64,000 bases of DNA from Heracleum sosnowskyi (lineage: Eukaryota; Streptophyta; Magnoliopsida; Apiales; Apiaceae): positions 80,347,910 through 80,411,909 of the forward strand of contig CM061237.1 in assembly GCA_030848705.1 (NCBI GenBank). The letters are read 5' to 3'. The notes under the pieces were generated by a model. The model was not told where the DNA came from, did not search any database, and saw only the letters and a list, made by a program, of their open reading frames with translations. Positions within the stretch are counted from its first letter, which is position 1. Every line of letters begins with the position of its first letter. The translations under genes and the position numbers were made by a program. Shown piece by piece: positions 46,532-58,268 of the stretch.

Positions 46532-49500
46532 AAACTCAATAAATTTACTAAGGATGGAAATCAAGGGAGTCAAAGAGGAAACTCTGAAAGGAAGGATTAT
46601 GACAGAAGGGACAACGATCAAGATCGTAATCCCAAGCCCCGATGTCTAGTTATCAACATGATATTCAGATGACCAACTGCTGTTGGGCCCTCCCGAAACT
46701 CAAGAAAGGCATATACCCGGGAGGTAATGACCGTGGTTGGAGAAGCACCGAAACGTGCCCGAACAGAAATATCAATAGGCTTTGATGATTCTGACTTGGA
46801 AGGAGTGAAGTTTCCCCATGATGATCCCTTAGTCATCGTACCTGTGATAGGGAATTCTAAAACAAAGAGAGTTTTGGTCGACAATGGAGCTTCAGTGGAC
46901 ATCTTGTTCCATGATGCTTTTATCAAGATGGGCTATACTGACTCTCAGTTGACACCCTCGAATATGCCCATATATGGATTCAATGGAGTGGAGTCAAAGG
47001 TGGAAGGCGCTATCCAACTCCCAATGACAATAGGGCAAGGGTCGAATACGTCTACTCAGATGTTGAACTTCATAGTTATAAAGGCAACTTCGACCTACAA
47101 TGCAATCCTGGGAAGGACGGGTCTTCATGCATTCAAGGATGTTGCCTCATCCTATCATCTAAAAATCAAGTTCCCAACGAGGAATGGAATTGGTGAAGAA
47201 CGGGGAGACCAAAAGATGGCTAGAAGCTGTTACGTAGCCGCGTTAAGGCCTGATGGAATCGGGGGGCAGGTTCTCCCCATTGAAGACATGGATACTAGTG
47301 ATAATGAGGACCGAAGAGGGAAACCAGCTGAGGATTTAATCCCAATTCCCTTAGTCACCGGAGAAGGTGACTTATATTGGAGCACTATTACCTGAACCAT
47401 TGAAAAGCAAGCTCATATCTTTTCTTCAAGAGAACAATGACGTTTTTGCTTGGACAGCGGCGGACATGCCAGGGATTGATCCCCAGTTGATAACCCACAA
47501 ATGAAAAGTGAATCCTGAAAGGAAGACGGTGAAACAGAAGAAGAGAAACTTTGCTCCATAAAGGCAATAGGCCATTAAACAAGAAGTAGAAAAGCTTCTA
47601 GAGGCCGGGTTCATTGAAGAGATACAATTCCTAGAATGGTTGGCTAACCCGGTGATGGTCAAAAAAGCCAATGAAAAATGGAGAATGTGTGTAGACTTCA
47701 CCGATTTGAACGATGCATGTCCTAAGGATTGTTTTCCCTTACCAATGATTGATGCCCTAATAGATGCCACCGCTGGCCACGAGATGCTAAGTTTTATGGA
47801 TGGCTTCAGTGGATATAACCAAATCAAAATGCATAAAGATGAGATCTCCAAGGTATCATTCATCACTGACTTTGGTGTTTTCTGTTATCTAGTCATGGCA
47901 TTTGGACTTAAGAATGCAGGTGCCACATACCAAAGGTTAGTGAACAAAATTTTCAAACATCTCATTGGCAAGACCATGGAGGTTTACGTGGATGACATGT
48001 TAGTCAAAAGCCTCTATAAGGCCGATCACATAGAGCACCTCCGAGAGGCATTTAAAGTGCTGAGGCACCACAAGATGATGTTAAATCCAGCTAAGTGTGC
48101 CTTTGGTGTAGGCTCGGGAAAGTTCTTAGGCCTGATGGTTTCCAAGAGAGGAATTGAGGCTAACCCCGACAAAATCAAAGTAATTCTAGACATGGAACCA
48201 CCACGGACTGTCAAGGATGCCCAAAAACTAACGGGAAGAGTGTCAGCGTTGGGAAGATTCATCTCCAAGTCAGGAGAAAAGTGCTTACCTTCCTTCAAAG
48301 CACTCAAGAACGTGAAAAATTTTGAGTGGACAACTGAAAGCCAGGAGGCCTTTGAGGCCTTGAAAAATTACAAGGCTGAGGCACCAATGTTGGCAAAGCC
48401 AAAGCCAGGAGAAACTCTCTATTTGTACTTTGCGGTTTCTAACACAGCCCTTGGAGCCGTTTCGGTAAAAGAAGAGTTGAAGGTTCAGAAACCCATTTAC
48501 TACGTAAGTACGATTCTACATGGGGCAGAAATAAACTACTCTACGATTGAGAAGTTTGCCTTAGCCTTGATAATGGCCTCAAGAAAGCTACGCCCATACT
48601 TCCAGGCTCACAAGATAGAGGTCTTCACCAATCAGCCTCTAAGAAACATCTTGCATAGCCCTCAAGTTAGTGGAAGGTTGATCAAATGGGCTATTGAATT
48701 GGGAGAATTTGACATCAAGTATAAGCCTTGAACGACCATAAAAGCTCAAGCACTCACTAACTTCATGGTTGAATGCACCATTAACAACCAAGAAGTCGGG
48801 GGGCATGAAGTAATAGTGGAAGACAAGAAAGATGAAGACATGGTGTCCAAAGAATGTTGGGTGCTCCATTTTGATGGAGCATTAAAAACAAAATAAAGTG
48901 GAGCAGGTTTGGTGCTACAAAGTCCTGATGGATTTCTCATAGAGTACGCACTAAAACTGGACTTCCCAACGATAAACAATGAAGCTGAATATGAAGCCCT
49001 GATAGCTGGCTTAGGGCTGGCTGGAGCCTTGAGAGTTAAAACTCTGAAAGTGTGTGGAGACTCGAGGCTAGTGGTTTCCCAAGTAAATGGGGAGTTTGAA
49101 GCCAGAGATGAAGTCATGGCCAAGTACCTAAAACTTGTCAAGGTCATCATGACTCAGTTTGATGAATGCTATGTGGAACACATTCCAAGGGAAGAGAACA
49201 TGAAGGCCGATGCCTTGTCTAAGTTTGCCTCTTCTGAAATTGAAAACTACGCAGGAAGTGTATACTTACAAGTCTTGAAGACCCCAAGTATCAATGGAAA
49301 GTTGGTAGCACCCATTGATGTTGCTAGCTGTTGGATGGATCCCATCAAATCTCATCTGGAAACGGGGTGGTTACCCAATGACACTTCAGAAGCACGAAAG
49401 TTATATGTGAGAGCACTAAGGTATACCCTGATTGAGGGAATCATATACAAAAAGTCTTTCATTATTCCGTATCTGAAATGCTTGAGACCCCAAGAGGTAG

Positions 49501-50563
49501 AATTGGCCCTAAGGGAAGTGCATGAAGGAATTTGTGGACAACACTTGGGGGGCAGAGCCCTTGCCCATAAAATCACTCGTCTAGGTTTCTAGTGGACAAG
49601 CATGCTAGTAGATGCTAAAAGCTATATGAAGAAATGTGAACGGTGCCAAAAGCATGCACCAGTGGTTAGGCAACCGCCCGAGATGTTGACATCCATAAAC
49701 TCACCTATCCCATTTGCCATGTGGGGGTGAATATACTTGGACCATTTCCAATGGCAAGTGCGCAAAGAAAGTTCTTGATAGTGGTAATCGACTACTTCAC
49801 TAAGTGGATTGAGGCTAAACCATTAGCCAAGATAACCACCAAGCAAGTAATGCATTTCTTTTGGGAAAATGTGATATGCAGATACGGGATTCCACGTATT
49901 TTGGTCACAGATAATGGAACTCAGTTTAACAATGAAGAATTCAAGAAGTATTATGACGAGAATGATATCAAGTTACGTTTCACTTCTGTTGCCCATCCTC
50001 AAGCAAATGGGCAAGCTGAGGTTGCCAACCGAATTATCCTAGATGGACTGAAGAAAAGAGTTGAACGCTCTAGAAACACTTGGGTAAACGAATTGCTCCC
50101 CATACTATGGGCATATCGTACTACTTGTAAAGTCACCACTGGAGCAACCCCCTTTCTGCTGGCATATGGGGCAGAGGCAGTGGTTCCAGTGAAGATTACT
50201 CACACATCTCCAAGAATCGAAGCTTATGAGCCAAAGACAAATGAAGAAGGCATGAGGCTGGCCTTAGATCTAATTGATAAGGTTAGAGATGAGGCAAATG
50301 CTAAAGTAGTTGAACATCAAAAAAGGGCATCTTTCTACTATAACCTAAGGGTTAAAGAGAGATTCTTCCGTCAAGGAGACTTAGTCCTCCGAAAGATTGA
50401 GGCATCCGGGGTTGGACAAAAAGGCAATTTGGGCCCAAATTAGGAAGGACCATATTGCGTCAAGAACGTATTTGGTCGAGGCTCATACAAATTAGAAACC
50501 CTCGAAGGGCATGAGGTGCCAAGGACTTGGCATGCCTCAAACTTAAAAGTTTACTATGTTTAG
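46532..50563 (+). pseudogene. pol: Tat pol: protease, RT, RNase H, integrase (multiple stops)
   Basis: Protease: VLVDNGASVDILF (about 46870-46910). RT: DFTDLNDACPKD, FMDGFSGYNQI, VYVDDMLVKS (about 47690-48010). RNase H regions: ALGAVSVKEEL and EAEYEALIAGLGLAGA. Integrase: DYFTKWIEAKPL, VTDNGTQF, HPQANGQAEVANR (about 49780-50025). Stops occur at 46529, about 46672, 47393, about 47503, 47560, 47569, 48729, about 48893 and about 49590, with a frameshift near 49725 and a TAG near 50442. Changes include G-to-A, C-to-T and transversions, so decay is general and not one editing type. Confidence 0.88.
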
Positions 50564-51250
50564 TGCATCCTAAAAGGATCCGCTAGTATGATAAGTAGAA
50601 ATAAGGTTCGATGAAATCATGAGCTTCCTAGAAAGCATATGAAGGGTTGAACCCGTTTTGATTGGTAGAAACATCCTCAAAGCATTGCCAAGACAAACTA
50701 CGAATGAATCCAAAGGAAAGCATACAAAATATGCATGTCAACTGCACAAATAGAGCTGAATACAACGAACCCCGAAGGGTGAATGTTGCTAATAAACATA
50801 CAAATGAAAGCCTAAGATGCTTATTGTTAATTAGCGAAAATTTCAAGCTCAAGAGAAGTTTGATATGATAGACTTGAGAAAGAATCACTACGAGTGGAGC
50901 CATCAATAAGAACTCGTAAGGGTGAAGGGTTGAAACCCCAGAAACCTAAGACATTCAGTCCAAACCCCATCATTCGATATGCTCAATGAAAGGCTTGAAG
51001 CCAAAACAAGACGGTATAAGACATAAAAGGCTTATGCAAATGTCAAGTTAGCCTCGAATAAGGCAAAATCGTCGTAAATGTGTAGGTCGCTCCACACTTT
51101 ACACCAAGACGATATTCGTGAAACACTAGTGTATATTAAAATCCCCAAAAAAGGGTAGTAAGTCCCAGGTAAGGGATAAAAAGACCTCAAGTCTCGAAAA
51201 AGACCGGTATAACTTCTATGAAATCCTAGTGCATTATCATAGAAGTTGGG
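50564..51250 (+). other. Tat 3' non-coding region, interrupted by Tekay insertion
   Basis: No ORF of interest. An 11-bp perfect inverted repeat (AACTTCTATGA and TCATAGAAGTT, 51211-51247, 15-base loop) ends three bases before the Tekay LTR. The last five bases, TTGGG (51246-51250), are the expected target duplication. Confidence 0.6.
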
Positions 51251-54200
51251 TGTGACGCCCTCCAAACCCGGGGTACAGATTTGAGGAGTCATCCGACCAA
51301 CGGAATACTATTTAACACATGCATAATATATATAAAGACACAATTACCCCTTGACCAAGACCGCATCCAGATTATGGCAATGAACACAAGCTACTACAAT
51401 CTTTTATTATTACAAACCAGTTTTATCAGAGTTATTACATCACAACTAAAGTTCAAATCTAGACATTAAATCTAGAAAAGCAAAACAACAACTACCCTGC
51501 CAATAACAGTGACTCGAGGGGCTCTCCTGACTGCTGGTGAACTATCGGTCACGCTATGCCAACTCATACTCTCGCTTCACTGGAATAGGGTTAGAAAACA
51601 ACAAGCAAGAGTGAGCCAAAATTGCTCAGCAAACATCAACGAATCATTTCTATCACAGTTGTAAGGATATGAATTTAAGATATCAGAATCAACAATATTT
51701 AGCTAACACATGCTTTGTATCAATAATGATTGAAGTAAAGGATTAGAATTTGGCTTATACATTTTATTCAAATCAAAGGTTGTGCTGCTGGCCAGCCACG
51801 CATCAACCCCGGACTAGCTCATGTCATAGTCCTCTACTGGATCCCAGGCCAATCTGGGCCTTAAGTTATTCCGACCAATTACTGGTCCATTTTTAAAAAC
51901 ACATGCCAATTCTATAATAGGGTATAAACAATAACATGCTCAATAAGATAAACTGAATGTATAGTAATTGCAAAAGAGCTTCAACTGTTCAGTATCAACG
52001 AAGATCGAGAAAGGATCATGGAGTAGTTTCAATGGTACAGTGTACTCATTCAATAAGGTAATCAATATTGGTAATCGTTAATCAATAACCGTAATTGGTA
52101 GTCAAGATGGAAGTCAAATAATCAAAGGTTGTCAATGATAATCAAAGGATGATAAATAGCAACAATAGGTGGTAAACAATAATCAAGTAAATTGGAAATA
52201 AGGGTTTCCGATGCAGATCAAATCAAATAATCAAGAATTTCTAAGGAAATGGAATCAGTTGTCCAAATGCGGTTAAAAGATGGATAATTTGAATTGTTCT
52301 GGGGATAACGGTATTCAAGTAATCAAGACAATAATAATTTTTATCACAAGTAAAGGCACAGATACTTGCCTGGTCTAAGCTGCTGTCGGATCGACTCTGC
52401 TCACTCTACTTTCCCCTTTCCCTTGCTCCGGGAACTCGATTCTATAATTAAACAACTCATTACAATAAGTCTAACTATTCTCGTTCTACTCTCGACACTT
52501 ATTCAATCAATAATCACATTTAAACAAGTAACCGGGTACGTATCGGACGTCCGGTATAATTTACGATATTTAAAACTCAGATATTTGCCCTAGCACGGGC
52601 ATATACAGACTATAAAACACAACACACAATTAATATGAACCATATTGCACTTATAAATATTTTTAAAACATCGTCTGAAACTCATTTGAATTTTTAATAA
52701 GTCATTACTAATTTTTAAATCAAAAATCGGATTTTTAAATCCAATATAAACATTTAAATGAAAATAAATCAATTAATAAAATTAATTGACACTCTTTAAA
52801 TGCTCAAACTATTTTTAAATAAATAAATAGGCTTGAAAATAATTAAACTGAATTTTTAATTAATTAAATCTAATTAATAATTAATTTTTAAGAATTAATT
52901 GATTAAAAGAATTAACCAATTAATTAATAAATTAATTATTAATTAAAAATAATTAAAATAATTAAGTTTAATCAATTTTCGGATTTAAAATAATAAATAT
53001 AATTTATCAGAATTTTTCTGATATTAAAATATATTTTTAAAATAAAAATATGAATTTTTAAAGTTTTTAAACTATTTTCGAATTAAATTTAAAAAAAATA
53101 AAATTCAAAAACAGTTTTCTGAAAATGAATTAGGGTTTTTGAAGATTGAAACCGGGTCGAAAAATCGGGTAAACGGGTCGGGAAGAACGAATCCGGGTCA
53201 CCAAGAACAACCCGCCGGAATCTGGGTTTTCCAGAATCCGGCCGGCGTCCGGTGGCCGGACTTCGCCGTTTCCGATCAAAACAAAACCAAACCATAGGGC
53301 TTTTGTTTGCTTTTGCAAGACAAACACAACCCACATACACACACATCTGTCCCATGCCGGAATCGTGCCCAGAATTCATTCAAAGAACTCGCCGGTGACG
53401 ACCTCGGCCGGAAACCCGATCTACATAAATCCTACATGAAACTCAAAGATTAATATACCAAAATAAAGCTTATAACTCATACAATCAAAGCCCTTTATCA
53501 AAAACAATGTCAGATCAATATCAAGAACGTACGAATCGAAAGAAGAAATCGGGTCAAAACCCGAAAATCAAACCCGACTAAATTGAACTTAAACATGAAA
53601 TTAAAGCATGGATTCTTGCTAATTAGAACCCTAGGAACATGTTAGAAGCAACCAATTGAACGGAGAATCAACAGAATGAAAATCCCCAAATTAATTAAGA
53701 ACCCTAATTTTAATTCGAAACTTGTAAAATCAATATAAAATCGAATACTAACCAGATGATGATGAGGTTGGAAGATTCTGAAACTAGATTTTTGGGGCTT
53801 TGATTTGAGTATAAGAACTTCAAATTTGGACTTCAATAACCCTTAGAACGAATTGATTGAAGATCAAGAACACAAAATAATTTTTGGGAATTTCGAATAT
53901 TTTTGAGTAATTTCTGAAGAATTGCTAGGGTTATGAAGTCTGATTGGTCTTTTTATATTTCTGGAAAAATAATACCCCAAATAACATTTTTGGATCGATA
54001 TTGATTCGTTATATCGTTTAAAAACCCTAATTAGGTCAAAAACACGTTTTACTAAAAATAAGGGGTTAAAAAGGTTGATGATTATCCAAATTGATATATA
54101 TCATTATATAACTAATGCTCAAGAATACTAGGGCTATAACAACTTCAATATTGATATAGAACGATAAATCCGTCCCCTTAAGCAATTAGGGTTCGGAACG

Positions 54201-54536
54201 ATTTTTCCTTTTTCGGATCAAAAATTGAAATTAATTTGCAGAATCAAATAGGTAGGGTTAAATAGAATCCCATAACCCTTTCGATAACGATTCGAATACG
54301 AAAGACGAAGAATTAAAAATGAATGTACGAAATTTCAACGGGGCTCTTGAATTATCAAAACGGCTCAAATTTGAAGAAAATTCCAAATGACGAAATTTTT
54401 TGAAAGGGGCTTCCGACTCACCATTTAGCACATAATCACACACTAAATATCATATAATAATATTCCAATATTCCAACATAAATATTTTAGATTAAATATA
54501 TCATTTAATCAAATAATAAAATTCACGGATATTACA
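51251..54536 (-). repeat. 3' LTR of Tekay element (3,286 bp)
   Basis: On the minus strand it begins TGTAATATCCGTG and ends GGGCGTCACA. A TATA box (ATATAAAAAG on the minus strand, about 53948-53957) follows the 5' third. The stretch 53130-53400 is GC-rich (CCGGCCGGCGTCCGG) and 52840-52970 is built of AATTAATT runs. Short ORFs inside are duplicated exactly in the other LTR and are not genes. Confidence 0.95.
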
Positions 54537-54551
54537 TCCTTCCCCCCTTAA
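54537..54551 (-). other. Polypurine tract of Tekay element
   Basis: The minus strand reads ATTAAGGGGGGAAGGA immediately before the 3' LTR start TGTAATATCC. It is the plus-strand DNA primer site of the element. Confidence 0.85.
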
Positions 54552-54575
54552 TAGGATTCTGTCCTCAGAATCAGA

Positions 54576-57491
54576 TCAAGGAAACAACTGGGGATACTTC
54601 TCTAACATCTCACTCTCTAACTCCCAGGTAGACTCTTCTACTTTAGGATTCCTCCACAAAACTCTCACTAACGCTACTGTCTTATTCCTTAGTACTTTCT
54701 CCTTACGATCCACTATCTGAATCGGTCGTTCTACATATGACAAATCTGCCTGGACCTCTATTGGTTCATACTCTATTACATGATTCGAATCTGGTCGATA
54801 CTTCTTAAGCATAGATACATGAAATACATAATGAATGTGCTGCATATGCGGTGGCAATGCCAACTCGTAAGCTACCTCGCCTACCTTCTTCAAAATCTCA
54901 AACGGCCCAACATATCTCGGACTCAACTTCCCTTTCTTTCCAAATCTAACTAATCCTTTCCATGGGGAAACTTTTAGTAACACTTGCTCTCCTTCCTCGA
55001 ATCCCACATCCTTTCTGGCTAGATCCGCATACCTTTTCTGTCGGTCTTGAGCTGTTATCAATCTTCTCTGAATCAATTGAATCACTTCTTTTGTTCGTTG
55101 TACTAGTTCTGGTCCTATCATTTTCCGTTCACCAACTTCTTCCCAATATACTGGAGATCGACACTTTCGTCCATACAAAGCTTCGTAAGGTGGCATTCCG
55201 ATGCTCGCGTGAAAACTATTATTATATGAAAATTCCACCAAGGGTAGATGATCGTCCCAACTGCCTTCAAAATCAAGTGCACATGTCCTAAGCATATCTT
55301 CAATAGTCTGAATTGTCCTTTCGCTTTGACCGTCCGTCTGCGGATGATAAGCCGTACTCATTCTCAACTCGGTGCCCAAACACTCTTGAAAACTCCTCCA
55401 AAATCTTGAATTGAATCGAGGGTCTCTATCAGACACTATCGATACTGGAACTCCATGTCGTACTACGATTTCTTTTATGTAAATATGAACTAACTTATCC
55501 AGCGAGAATCTCTCGTTAATCGGAAGAAAATGCGCATATTTCGTCAATCGATCCACGACAACCCAGATGGCATCATGGTTAGCTTTTGTTCTAGGCAATC
55601 CTACTACAAAGTCCATCGCAATGTGTTCCCACTTCCATTCGGGAATCTCCAATGGTTGAAGTAACCCACTTGGTCTCTGATGTTCCGCCTTAACTCTTTG
55701 ACACGTAAAGCATTTACTTACCCATTCCGCAATCTCTCTCTTCATATCTGGCCACCAAAAGTTCGTCTTAAGATCTCGATACATCTTCGTACTCCCTGGA
55801 TGAATTGAATACTTCGAGTTATGTGCTTCGTGCAGAATCTCACTTTTCAGTTCCGTTACGTTAGGTATCCATATCCGAGAAGCAAATCTCAAGATCCCTT
55901 TGTCGTCCGGTTGGCTACATATTTCCTCACCTGTCATTTTACTCACATCGTCGTTCATAACTTGCTCTTGGCATTTTCGTATCTTCTCCAACAATTCAGG
56001 TTGAAACGTCATGGTATAAATCATTTCCGTCGCGTTCTTCGGATTAATTACTTCGATTTCTAACTTCTCAAATTCCTTGTATAACTCTTTGGTCATCATT
56101 AGTGTGTTTAATCTCTCTTTTCTGCTCAATGCATCTGCTACCACATTTGCCTTGCCGGGATGATAGTTAATAGAAACGTCGTAGTCCTTGATTAGTTCTA
56201 ACCATCTTCGTTGCCTCATGTTCAGCTCTTTCTGAGTAAAGATATACTTCAAACTTTTGTGATCGGTGTAAATTTCACATCTTTCTCCATACAAGTAGTG
56301 TCTCCATATCTTCAAAGTAAACACAATAGCTGCTAACTCCAAATCGTGTGTAGGGTACTTCTGTTCGTGGGGTCTCAACTGTCTTGACGCATAAGCAATC
56401 ACCTTGTCATGTTGCATAAGTACGCATCCTAATCCTTTATACGACGCATCACTATAGATTACGAAATGACCTTGATCGTCTGGTAACATCAATACCGGTG
56501 CCGTAGTTAGTCTTTTCTTTAACTCTTGGAAGCCTTCTTCGCACTTTTCGTTCCATATGAATCGCTCGCTTTTCCTTGTCAGCTTGGTCATTGGAGTAGC
56601 TATCTTCGCAAAATCTTGCACAAATCTCCGGTAGTATCCGGCTAATCCCAAGAAACTTCTGACTTCAGTCGGTGTCCTTGGTCTCTCCCAATCTTTCACT
56701 GCCTCTATCTTTGCTGGGTCCACTTTGATGCCTTCGCTGCTCACCACGTGTCCTAAGAAATGAACTTCTTTCAACCAGAATTCACACTTGGAAAACTTCG
56801 CGTATAGTCCTTCTTGTCTCAACGTTTCTAACACAATTCGCAACTGGTCTGCATGCTCTTCTTCTGTCCTCGAGTATGTCAAGATGTCGTCGATGAATAC
56901 CACTACAAACTTGTCCAAATATCTCTTGAAAATCCTGTTCATTAGATCCATAAAAGCTGCGGGTGCATTCGTTAGTCCAAACGCCATTACTAAAAATTCA
57001 TAGTGCCCATACCTTGTTCGAAAGGCTGTCTTCGGTATGTCGTCTGGTCTAATCTTCAATTGGTGATATCCTGACCGTAGGTCGATCTTTGAAAAATGTA
57101 CCGCTCCCTTCAGCTGGTCAAACAGATCATCTATTCGAGGTAACGGATACTTGTTCTTAATGGTCAGCTTGTTCAACTCCCGATAGTCTATACACAATCT
57201 CATGCTTCCATCCTTTTTCTTGACAAACAGTACTGGTGCTCCCCACGGTGAAACGCTGGGTCTAATAATTCCTTTTTCTAGCAAATCTTGCAGTTGATCA
57301 GCCAATTCCTTCATCTCCACTGGTGCCATTCTGTAAGGGGCCTTCGATACTGGCTCCGCGCCTGGTACTAAGTCTATCGCAAATTCAATCTCTCTATCTG
57401 GAGGTAAACCTGGTAATTCTTCCGGAAAAACATCTGGAAACTCATTTACGACTGGAATATCTTCTAACTTAGAAACTTCCTTATCTATATC
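54576..57491 (-). CDS. pol: Tekay pol: RT, RNase H, integrase, chromodomain
   Basis: An open frame with no internal stop from the hAT insertion point to TGA/TAA at 54576. RT: FPDVFPEELPGLPPDREIEF upstream, then YPLPRIDDLFDQL and the active site VVFIDDILTYS. RNase H: SDASYKGLGCVLMQ, YTDHKSLKYIF, NVVADALSR. Integrase: zinc region (HPGSTKMYRDL, CFTCQRV), then MDFVVGLP, VSDRDPRF and HPQTDGQSERTIQT. C-terminal chromodomain (VERPIQIVDRKEK, WRNPKVEESTWE), which targets integration to particular chromatin. It was one frame with gag until the MITE inserted; residues encoded right of 57491 derive from the MITE. Confidence 0.93.
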   Translation of the reverse strand, partial: DIDKEVSKLEDIPVVNEFPDVFPEELPGLPPDREIEFAIDLVPGAEPVSKAPYRMAPVEMKELADQLQDLLEKGIIRPSVSPWGAPVLFVKKKDGSMRLCIDYRELNKLTIKNKYPLPRIDDLFDQLKGAVHFSKIDLRSGYHQLKIRPDDIPKTAFRTRYGHYEFLVMAFGLTNAPAAFMDLMNRIFKRYLDKFVVVFIDDILTYSRTEEEHADQLRIVLETLRQEGLYAKFSKCEFWLKEVHFLGHVVSSEGIKVDPAKIEAVKDWERPRTPTEVRSFLGLAGYYRRFVQDFAKIATPMTKLTRKSERFIWNEKCEEGFQELKKRLTTAPVLMLPDDQGHFVIYSDASYKGLGCVLMQHDKVIAYASRQLRPHEQKYPTHDLELAAIVFTLKIWRHYLYGERCEIYTDHKSLKYIFTQKELNMRQRRWLELIKDYDVSINYHPGKANVVADALSRKERLNTLMMTKELYKEFEKLEIEVINPKNATEMIYTMTFQPELLEKIRKCQEQVMNDDVSKMTGEEICSQPDDKGILRFASRIWIPNVTELKSEILHEAHNSKYSIHPGSTKMYRDLKTNFWWPDMKREIAEWVSKCFTCQRVKAEHQRPSGLLQPLEIPEWKWEHIAMDFVVGLPRTKANHDAIWVVVDRLTKYAHFLPINERFSLDKLVHIYIKEIVVRHGVPVSIVSDRDPRFNSRFWRSFQECLGTELRMSTAYHPQTDGQSERTIQTIEDMLRTCALDFEGSWDDHLPLVEFSYNNSFHASIGMPPYEALYGRKCRSPVYWEEVGERKMIGPELVQRTKEVIQLIQRRLITAQDRQKRYADLARKDVGFEEGEQVLLKVSPWKGLVRFGKKGKLSPRYVGPFEILKKVGEVAYELALPPHMQHIHYVFHVSMLKKYRPDSNHVIEYEPIEVQADLSYVERPIQIVDRKEKVLRNKTVALVRVLWRNPKVEESTWELESEMLEKYPQLFP

Positions 57492-58268
57492 TAGGGCTGA
57501 GCAAAACCGATCCAAAACCGAAAAATCGAACCGAAATATGTTAATTCGGTTCGGTTCGGTCCCAACTTTTCTGATAATCCGGTCATTTCGGTTTTTCGGT
57601 TCGGACCGAAATATATTTCGGTTTGGTCCGGTTTTTACCAAAAAAAATCGGTTCAGAACCGAATAACCCGAAATATACAATACATATATTTACATTTTAT
57701 ATATATGATATATAATATATATTCTAATTATCTAATTCTAATATCTAAATGACTAAATCTAATTACCCCGCTCCCCGCCCGTACCCGTAACCCACTCCCA
57801 CTCAAGTCAGTACCTATACCTAATTGAAAAAGCAGTCGACTTCAGTTCCACTTCCACCGGGCACCGGCGGCCGACTTCAGTTCCACTTCCACTTCCGGTG
57901 CCTTTATTTATGTTCAGTTTTTATGTCCTCTGTTTTCATTTGTAAATTTTAACCAGTGGCTCCCGACTTTACAGAATATGCCAATATGGCGAGTCACTGA
58001 TTTTCCAGGTCTGTCCTACAATACAATGTCTGGTACTCTGGTTTTTAGCTCTAGTTTAAATGTTTCAGTTTTTGATCAAGTAATTAGTTTAAAAACAATT
58101 CGGTTTTTAGGAACCGAACCGAATAAACCGAACTATTTCGGTTCGGTTCGGTCCCGGTCCATATAGCAATTTCGGTCCGGTTCGGTCCCAGAAAAAACAG
58201 TATTTTGGTTTTCGGTTTTTTCGGTTCGGTCCCGGTTTTGGACCGAACCGCCCGAATGCTCAGCCCTA
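57492..58268. mobile_element. hAT MITE inserted in Tekay pol, 777 bp, with 8-bp TSD
   Basis: The terminal inverted repeats TAGGGCTGAGCA and TGCTCAGCCCTA are perfect over 12 bp. Flanks are a perfect 8-bp duplication TCTATATC (57484-57491 and 58269-58276), diagnostic of hAT. Both subterminal regions are crowded with CGGTTCGGT/ACCGAAC repeats. There is no transposase, only a non-coding core (57770-58080), so it moves with an enzyme supplied elsewhere. The ends resemble the hAT element at 5407. It splits gag-protease from RT. Confidence 0.95.

Larger units (their letters stand above)
44106..51250 (+). mobile_element. Ty3/gypsy Tat-type element, 5' LTR to 3' region, decayed
   Basis: The 5' LTR is 44106-44861; TGGCGCC-type primer-binding sequence, gag, protease, RT, RNase H and integrase follow in gypsy order, with no chromodomain. 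The RT (AFGLKNAGATYQRLVN) and a second RNase H after RT (EAEYEALIAGL) point to the Tat/Retand branch. The coding region has many stops and several frameshifts. The 3' LTR is absent because the Tekay element inserted at 51251; the rest should lie right of the window. Confidence 0.85.

Noticed and set aside
45238..47866. Several minus-strand ORFs over the Tat gag and pol
   Set aside because: They are antisense shadows of the plus-strand gag and pol domains.
53089..53379. 96-codon ORF in the Tekay LTR, repeated at 62925-63215
   Set aside because: It is duplicated by the LTR and probably falls in the transcribed leader; no conserved domain, and the frame reflects GC-rich leader composition.
57492..58268. 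Apparent N-terminus of pol and C-terminus of gag extending into the MITE
   Set aside because: These residues come from CGGTTCGGT repeats of the hAT MITE; true coding ends at the target duplications.
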